DNA of 64,000 nucleotides from an uncultured Flavobacteriaceae bacterium (lineage in GTDB: Bacteria; Bacteroidota; Bacteroidia; Flavobacteriales; Flavobacteriaceae): assembly GCA_947503105.1 (NCBI GenBank), contig CANNCM010000002.1:329546-393545 (forward strand), written 5' to 3'. The notes under the pieces are model-generated. The model saw only the letters and a list, made by a program, of their open reading frames with translations, searched no databases and was not told the DNA's origin. Both the position numbers and the translations under genes were made by a program. This document shows, piece after piece, positions 59,690-64,000 of the stretch. How positions within the stretch are numbered: position 1 is the first letter of the stretch; the number at the start of each line of letters is the position of its first letter.

Positions 59690-60832
59690 ATGAAATTTTT
59701 CTATTCTGTTTCTTTTCTATTAATAACAGTCCAGAGTCTATTATCACAATCAGATATTCCTTCAGATTATTACGATTCTGCAAACGGTTTAATAGGATAT
59801 CCGCTCAAAACTCAACTAAAAAATATTATATCCAATGGTCATATTACTAGAGACTATGGGCAACTTTATGACGGGGATGGCATAGCGGGTTCACGAGGAT
59901 TTATAGACACCCATTCTGACCTAAATATTTCAGGAGGAGCAAATTATGATAATGATGGAACGGTATTGGATTTTTATTCTGAAAGACCTTATGCTATCGA
60001 TCCCTACAACTACACCCATGGTAACAATCAATGTGGAAATCAATCCTCTGAGGGTGATTGTTACAATAGAGAGCACCTAGTACCACAATCCGCATATGAT
60101 GATGTTGCCGATCTGCCAATGAAAACAGATATTCATCATGTAATTCCATCTGACGGACGCGTAAATAATTTTAGAGGATCATATCCCTTTGGAATAGTTG
60201 CTGTTGCAAATTGGACTTCTCTAAACAACTCCAAAAGAGGAAGCAGTGGTATGGCGGGCTATTCTGGAATTGTTTTTGAGCCCATAGACGAATTTAAAGG
60301 CGATATCGCTCGTGCTTTGCTCTACTTTGCTACACGCTACGAGACGACTGTTTTTGAATCGAATGCTTTTGATAATACTAATTTTGCTATGTTTAATGGA
60401 ACTTCCGATCAAGTGTTTACTGATTGGGCTATTGAATTACTTTTGGAATGGCACAACACAGTTGACCCTGTTGATGAAAGAGAGCGCGAAAGAAATGAAG
60501 CGGCTTGGGACTTTCAAGGCAATGCCAATCCATTTGTGAGCCATCCAGAGTTTGCAACTATGATTTGGGATCCTGAAGCTTTAAGCACAACAAATACAAT
60601 TCAACAAGAAATTAAATTACATCCCAATCCTACCAAAGGAGAAAGCCTATTTGTAGAGGTTCAACTCCCAACAGTTGTAGAACTCTTTGACCTCACAGGC
60701 CATAGTATTCTAAAAACCACTGTAAACCAAAACCACTCTAGTATTGATATTCGCAACTTGAGTAGTGGGATATATATTTTATACTTGCAAAACGCACAGG
60801 CCAAAAGCACGCGTAAGTTAGTGAGGTTATAA
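59690..60832 (+). CDS. endonuclease I family nuclease with T9SS sorting domain
   Basis: 380 residues. Signal peptide MKFFYSVSFLLITVQSLLSQ; endonuclease I domain (~45-285) with the catalytic pattern NREHLVPQSAYDDVADLPMKTDIHHVIPSDGRVNNFRGSYPFG, whose His residues bind the metal. The last ~75 residues are a type A T9SS sorting domain (LHPNPTKGESLFVEV.. LFDLTGHSILKTTV.. LSSGIYILYLQ). It should be exported to the cell surface or medium and degrade DNA, for phosphate or nitrogen scavenging. Probably read through from the methyltransferase gene. Confidence 0.93.
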   Translation: MKFFYSVSFLLITVQSLLSQSDIPSDYYDSANGLIGYPLKTQLKNIISNGHITRDYGQLYDGDGIAGSRGFIDTHSDLNISGGANYDNDGTVLDFYSERPYAIDPYNYTHGNNQCGNQSSEGDCYNREHLVPQSAYDDVADLPMKTDIHHVIPSDGRVNNFRGSYPFGIVAVANWTSLNNSKRGSSGMAGYSGIVFEPIDEFKGDIARALLYFATRYETTVFESNAFDNTNFAMFNGTSDQVFTDWAIELLLEWHNTVDPVDERERERNEAAWDFQGNANPFVSHPEFATMIWDPEALSTTNTIQQEIKLHPNPTKGESLFVEVQLPTVVELFDLTGHSILKTTVNQNHSSIDIRNLSSGIYILYLQNAQAKSTRKLVRL

Positions 60833-60913
60833 TTCATTAAATCTCTGTTCAAAACACGTGAATAACTCCCAAAAATCCCTGAACACATTAGCGGTATTTA
60901 CGGACAAAAAAAT

Positions 60914-60921
60914 TAAATTTG
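60914..60921 (+). promoter_or_regulatory. -7 element for purL
   Basis: TAAATTTG, 31 bases before the purL ATG; the -33 side is not clear. Confidence 0.45.
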
Positions 60922-60952
60922 CAGTATATCGATAATTATCAAATTTAAGCGC

Positions 60953-63900
60953 ATGATCCATTTCTTTGGCCAGCCAACCACCAAAGTTTTTGCCGTACAA
61001 ACACAAGGCGAATTATCCTCTGAAGACATCTCAAAATTGCAATGGCTTTTTGGAAACCAACCCAAAATACAAAACACAGCCATCGCAACCCCATTTGTTG
61101 GGCCACGAGCTGCAATGATTACTCCATGGAGCACCAATGCCGTAGAAATCACCCAAAATATGGGCATCTCAGGTATCATTCGTATCGAAGAGTTTGAAGC
61201 TGCTGAAGACCATCAAAGTTTCGATCCCATGATCTCAGAGAAATTTGCACAACTCAACCAACACCTTTTTGATATCGATATCACCCCAGAACCCATCATA
61301 AGCATTAGCGATATTGCGGCCTATAATGCTAAAGAAGGTCTTTCGCTTAGCAATGAAGAAATGGAGTACCTCGATGCCGTCAGTAAAAAAATTGGCCGTC
61401 CGCTCACCGACTCTGAAGTATTTGGCTTTTCGCAAGTGAATTCCGAACATTGCCGTCATAAAATTTTTAATGGAACTTTTGTTATTGATGGTGAAGAACA
61501 ACCCACTTCCCTATTCAAACTCATTAAAGAAACCTCTAAGCAAAATCCTAACGGTATTGTATCGGCCTACAAAGACAATGTGGCTTTTGTTAAGGGTCCT
61601 GTTGTAGAGCAATTTGCGCCCAAAAGCGCCGATAAACCTGACACTTATGTTACTGAAAAATTTGAATCCGTTATTTCACTAAAAGCAGAAACCCACAATT
61701 TTCCTACAACCGTAGAGCCTTTTAATGGTGCAGCGACTGGTTCAGGCGGCGAAATTAGAGACCGCCTTGCTGGCGGAAAAGGGTCTCTACCTCTTGCTGG
61801 AACAGCGGTGTATATGACCTCCTATTCGCGCTTAAACGATAACCGTCCTTGGGAACAAGGGTTTGAAGAACGCCAATGGCTCTACCAAACACCAATGGAT
61901 ATTCTGATTAAAGCTTCCAATGGAGCTTCAGATTTTGGCAATAAATTTGGGCAACCCCTCATTTGTGGATCGGTACTCACGTTTGAACACAAAGAAGATG
62001 CAGAAAGACTGGGGTTTGACAAAGTAATTATGCAGGCCGGAGGGATTGGCTACGGAAAAGCCAATCAAGCTCTTAAGGATACACCCAAAAAAGACAATGC
62101 TATTGTGATACTAGGAGGTGATAATTACAGAATTGGTATGGGTGGTGCCGCAGTATCCTCTGCAGATACTGGTGAATTTTCATCTGGTATCGAGCTTAAC
62201 GCTGTACAGCGCTCAAATCCCGAAATGCAAAAAAGAGCAGCAAATGCCATTCGTGGTATGGTTGAAAGTGAAAATAATGCTATAGTTTCCATCCACGATC
62301 ATGGGGCTGGTGGCCACCTGAATTGTTTGTCAGAACTAGTCGAAGATACTGGAGGACACATCAACTTGGACGCTTTACCGGTTGGCGATCCTACTCTTTC
62401 AGATAAAGAATTAATTGGTAACGAATCGCAAGAGCGCATGGGATTGGTTATTTCAAATGAGCATTTGGAGACTCTAAAACAAATTGCCGAGCGTGAGCGT
62501 GCACCAATGTACAAGGTTGGAAAAGTGACTGGCGATCATCGTTTTGTATTTCAATCGGCAAAAAACGGCAACACCCCCATGGATTTCAATTTGGAAGACA
62601 TGTTTGGGAGTTCGCCAAAAACCATCATGGAAGATCAAAGATGCACGAAGTCTTATGATCCCATAGGCTATGATATCAATTTACTAAAAGAATATCTAGC
62701 CGATCTTCTCAAGCTTGAAGCTGTTGCATGTAAAGATTGGCTCACCAACAAAGTGGACCGCTGTGTGGGCGGAAAAGTGGCCAAACAACAATGTGTAGGT
62801 CCTCTCCAACTCCCCTTGAATAATGTGGGAGTCATGGCATTGGATTATACTAGTGGACATGGTGTAGCTACCAGTATTGGTCATGCGCCAATTTCAGCAT
62901 TAATTGATCCCATAGCCGGGAGTCGTAATGCTATTACTGAAGCTTTAACAAACATTGTTTGGGCGCCTCTGGAAGAAGAACTTAAAAGCATTTCGTTATC
63001 TGCCAATTGGATGTGGCCGTGTAAAAATCCAGGTGAAGATGCGCGATTATATGATGCTGTAAAAGGGATTTCAGAATTTGCGATTGATCTCGGAATTAAT
63101 GTACCAACAGGAAAAGACTCACTCTCAATGAAACAAAAATATCCAGAGGGTGATGTGATTTCTCCTGGAACTGTAGTCATTTCTGCAGCAGCACATTGCA
63201 CAAATATTACTAATGTGATAGAGCCGTTGTTTAAGGCCAATCAAGGACCAATATATTATATCAATGTCTCGCAAGACGATTTCAAATTGGGCGGAAGTTC
63301 ATTTGCACAAACTCAAAATAAAATCGGAAATGATGTACCAAATGTAAAAAGTGCAGCCTACGTCAAAACTGTTTTCGATACGATTCAAAAACTCATCAAA
63401 AATAATAAAATTGTTGCTGGTCATGATGTCGCCTCTGGCGGATTGATTACAACACTATTAGAACTTTGTTTCTCTAATAATAATTTGGGCGCCGACATTG
63501 ACTTGACGAGTCTTGGTGATGCCGATGCTGTAAAAATATTATTTGCTGAAAATTCTGGACTTGTGTTTCAAGCCAAAGACAAAAGTGTAGAAGCTATTTT
63601 CAAAACTGCAGAAATTGACGCTCATTGCATAGGAACGGTAACCACGGAAAGTCAGCTGAACCTAACACATCACGATCAAATTATCAATCTTGATATTCAA
63701 ACTTACAGAGATATTTGGTACGAAACATCTTATCTGTTAGATGAAAAACAAACCGCCAATGGACTTGCAAAAACACGTTTTGAAAATTATAAAAAACAAG
63801 CCCTAAGCTACACCTTTCCAACTCATTTTACAGGGAAATTACCAAAAATTGATGCTTTAAAACCTCGTCCAAAAGCAGCTATCATAAGAGAAAAAGGCAG

Positions 63901-64000
63901 CAACTCAGAACGTGAAATGGCCAATGCGATGTATTTGGCAGGATTTGAAGTTAGGGATGTTCATATGACTGATTTGATTTCTGGACGAGAAACCTTGGAA
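60953..64000 (+). CDS. purL: phosphoribosylformylglycinamidine synthase, large single-chain type (cut by right edge)
   Basis: FGAM synthase turns FGAR, glutamine and ATP into FGAM in purine synthesis. The frame runs open for 1016 codons from the ATG at 60953 to the window end, which is why the ORF track omits it. N-terminal region VFAVQTQGELSSEDISKLQWLFG; first synthetase half with LKAETHNFPTTVEPFNGAATGSGGEIRD and SIHDHGAGGHLN; second half with VPTGKDSLSMK and VAGHDVASGGL. The glutaminase domain has just started (IIREKGSNSEREMANAMYLAGFEV). The missing tail is about 200 residues. Confidence 0.96.
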   Translation, partial: MIHFFGQPTTKVFAVQTQGELSSEDISKLQWLFGNQPKIQNTAIATPFVGPRAAMITPWSTNAVEITQNMGISGIIRIEEFEAAEDHQSFDPMISEKFAQLNQHLFDIDITPEPIISISDIAAYNAKEGLSLSNEEMEYLDAVSKKIGRPLTDSEVFGFSQVNSEHCRHKIFNGTFVIDGEEQPTSLFKLIKETSKQNPNGIVSAYKDNVAFVKGPVVEQFAPKSADKPDTYVTEKFESVISLKAETHNFPTTVEPFNGAATGSGGEIRDRLAGGKGSLPLAGTAVYMTSYSRLNDNRPWEQGFEERQWLYQTPMDILIKASNGASDFGNKFGQPLICGSVLTFEHKEDAERLGFDKVIMQAGGIGYGKANQALKDTPKKDNAIVILGGDNYRIGMGGAAVSSADTGEFSSGIELNAVQRSNPEMQKRAANAIRGMVESENNAIVSIHDHGAGGHLNCLSELVEDTGGHINLDALPVGDPTLSDKELIGNESQERMGLVISNEHLETLKQIAERERAPMYKVGKVTGDHRFVFQSAKNGNTPMDFNLEDMFGSSPKTIMEDQRCTKSYDPIGYDINLLKEYLADLLKLEAVACKDWLTNKVDRCVGGKVAKQQCVGPLQLPLNNVGVMALDYTSGHGVATSIGHAPISALIDPIAGSRNAITEALTNIVWAPLEEELKSISLSANWMWPCKNPGEDARLYDAVKGISEFAIDLGINVPTGKDSLSMKQKYPEGDVISPGTVVISAAAHCTNITNVIEPLFKANQGPIYYINVSQDDFKLGGSSFAQTQNKIGNDVPNVKSAAYVKTVFDTIQKLIKNNKIVAGHDVASGGLITTLLELCFSNNNLGADIDLTSLGDADAVKILFAENSGLVFQAKDKSVEAIFKTAEIDAHCIGTVTTESQLNLTHHDQIINLDIQTYRDIWYETSYLLDEKQTANGLAKTRFENYKKQALSYTFPTHFTGKLPKIDALKPRPKAAIIREKGSNSEREMANAMYLAGFEVRDVHMTDLISGRETLE

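Noticed and set aside
60913-63240. Minus-strand ORFs of 62-119 aa inside the purL region
   Set aside because: They are shadows of purL, whose continuous frame from 60953 carries every family motif.
1-64000. CRISPR arrays, insertion sequences, prophage or integrase genes
   Set aside because: No regularly spaced repeats, transposase, integrase or phage structural motif was seen in either strand.

Overview
The window is a gene-dense, AT-rich chromosomal segment from a member of the Bacteroidota, most likely a marine Flavobacteriaceae. The evidence is two secreted proteins with type IX secretion (Por/T9SS) C-terminal sorting tails, a SusC/SusD pair with an ECF sigma/FecR regulator, flavobacterial families (DUF4290, DUF4252, DUF4199, DUF5777, Lacal_2735), no purine-rich ribosome binding sites, and repeated TTTG-N18-21-TAnnTTTG promoters of the Bacteroidota sigma-A type. 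I saw no rRNA, IS element, prophage or CRISPR. No gene-free stretch exceeds about 200 bases.

Layout. (a) 1-4163 (+): a head-to-tail run of folE (cut by the left edge), a small orphan gene, an SDR lacking its catalytic Tyr, glutathione peroxidase, a Lacal_2735 protein, TspO, an SRPBCC protein and a photolyase/cryptochrome. It looks like a photo-oxidative stress cluster. (b) 4175-17197: housekeeping genes: murA (with Asp in place of the catalytic Cys), DUF4290, DUF493, an AAA kinase-like protein, recQ, fmt, a T9SS cargo protein, YqgE/AlgH, a class IV aminotransferase, a START-like protein, tRNA-Met(CAT), hisS, the rpsF-rpsR-rplI operon, and an orphan LytTR regulator whose receiver has Glu at the phospho-acceptor position. 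(c) 17199-21450 (-): nadC-yihY-priA in overlapping order.

(d) 21541-29964: a nutrient-uptake locus with an ECF sigma factor divergent from fecR, followed by a SusC-type TonB receptor with an STN signalling domain, a SusD lipoprotein and a TlpA-like thioredoxin lipoprotein. The STN-FecR-sigma chain is the classic cell-surface signalling route. (e) 30089-37556: rlmH, rdgB, a DEAD-box RNA helicase behind a structured leader, a CarboxypepD_reg protein, a GlsB/YeaQ stress protein, a glycosyltransferase and purB. (f) 37610-39713 (-): a second ECF sigma operon with a putative anti-sigma and two DUF4252 proteins, divergent from an S41 protease lipoprotein.

(g) 41842-42280 is a gene scar: the C-terminal ends of a DUF5777 beta-barrel protein and a YceI protein stand back to back, both without N-termini. 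(h) 42297-64000: carB (lacking the C-terminal allosteric domain), rpmH, a lytic transglycosylase, mtaB, an orphan oligopeptide-binding lipoprotein, a GlmU-like protein, zinc-free L31, a GT2 glycosyltransferase, a phosphohexomutase, an MsbA-like ABC exporter, an RsmB-type methyltransferase, a T9SS-exported endonuclease I and purL (cut by the right edge).

Three real genes are missing from the supplied ORF track: rpmH and the Lacal_2735 gene (too short) and purL (no stop codon inside the window). Several track starts were moved to internal ATGs where a signal peptide or an upstream promoter decides. No wholly new system was proven. The best leads are the photoprotection cluster with its Tyr-less SDR, the Glu-bearing receiver, the double-truncation scar, the sigma-DUF4252 operon, and the structured elements before the RNA helicase and after glsB.
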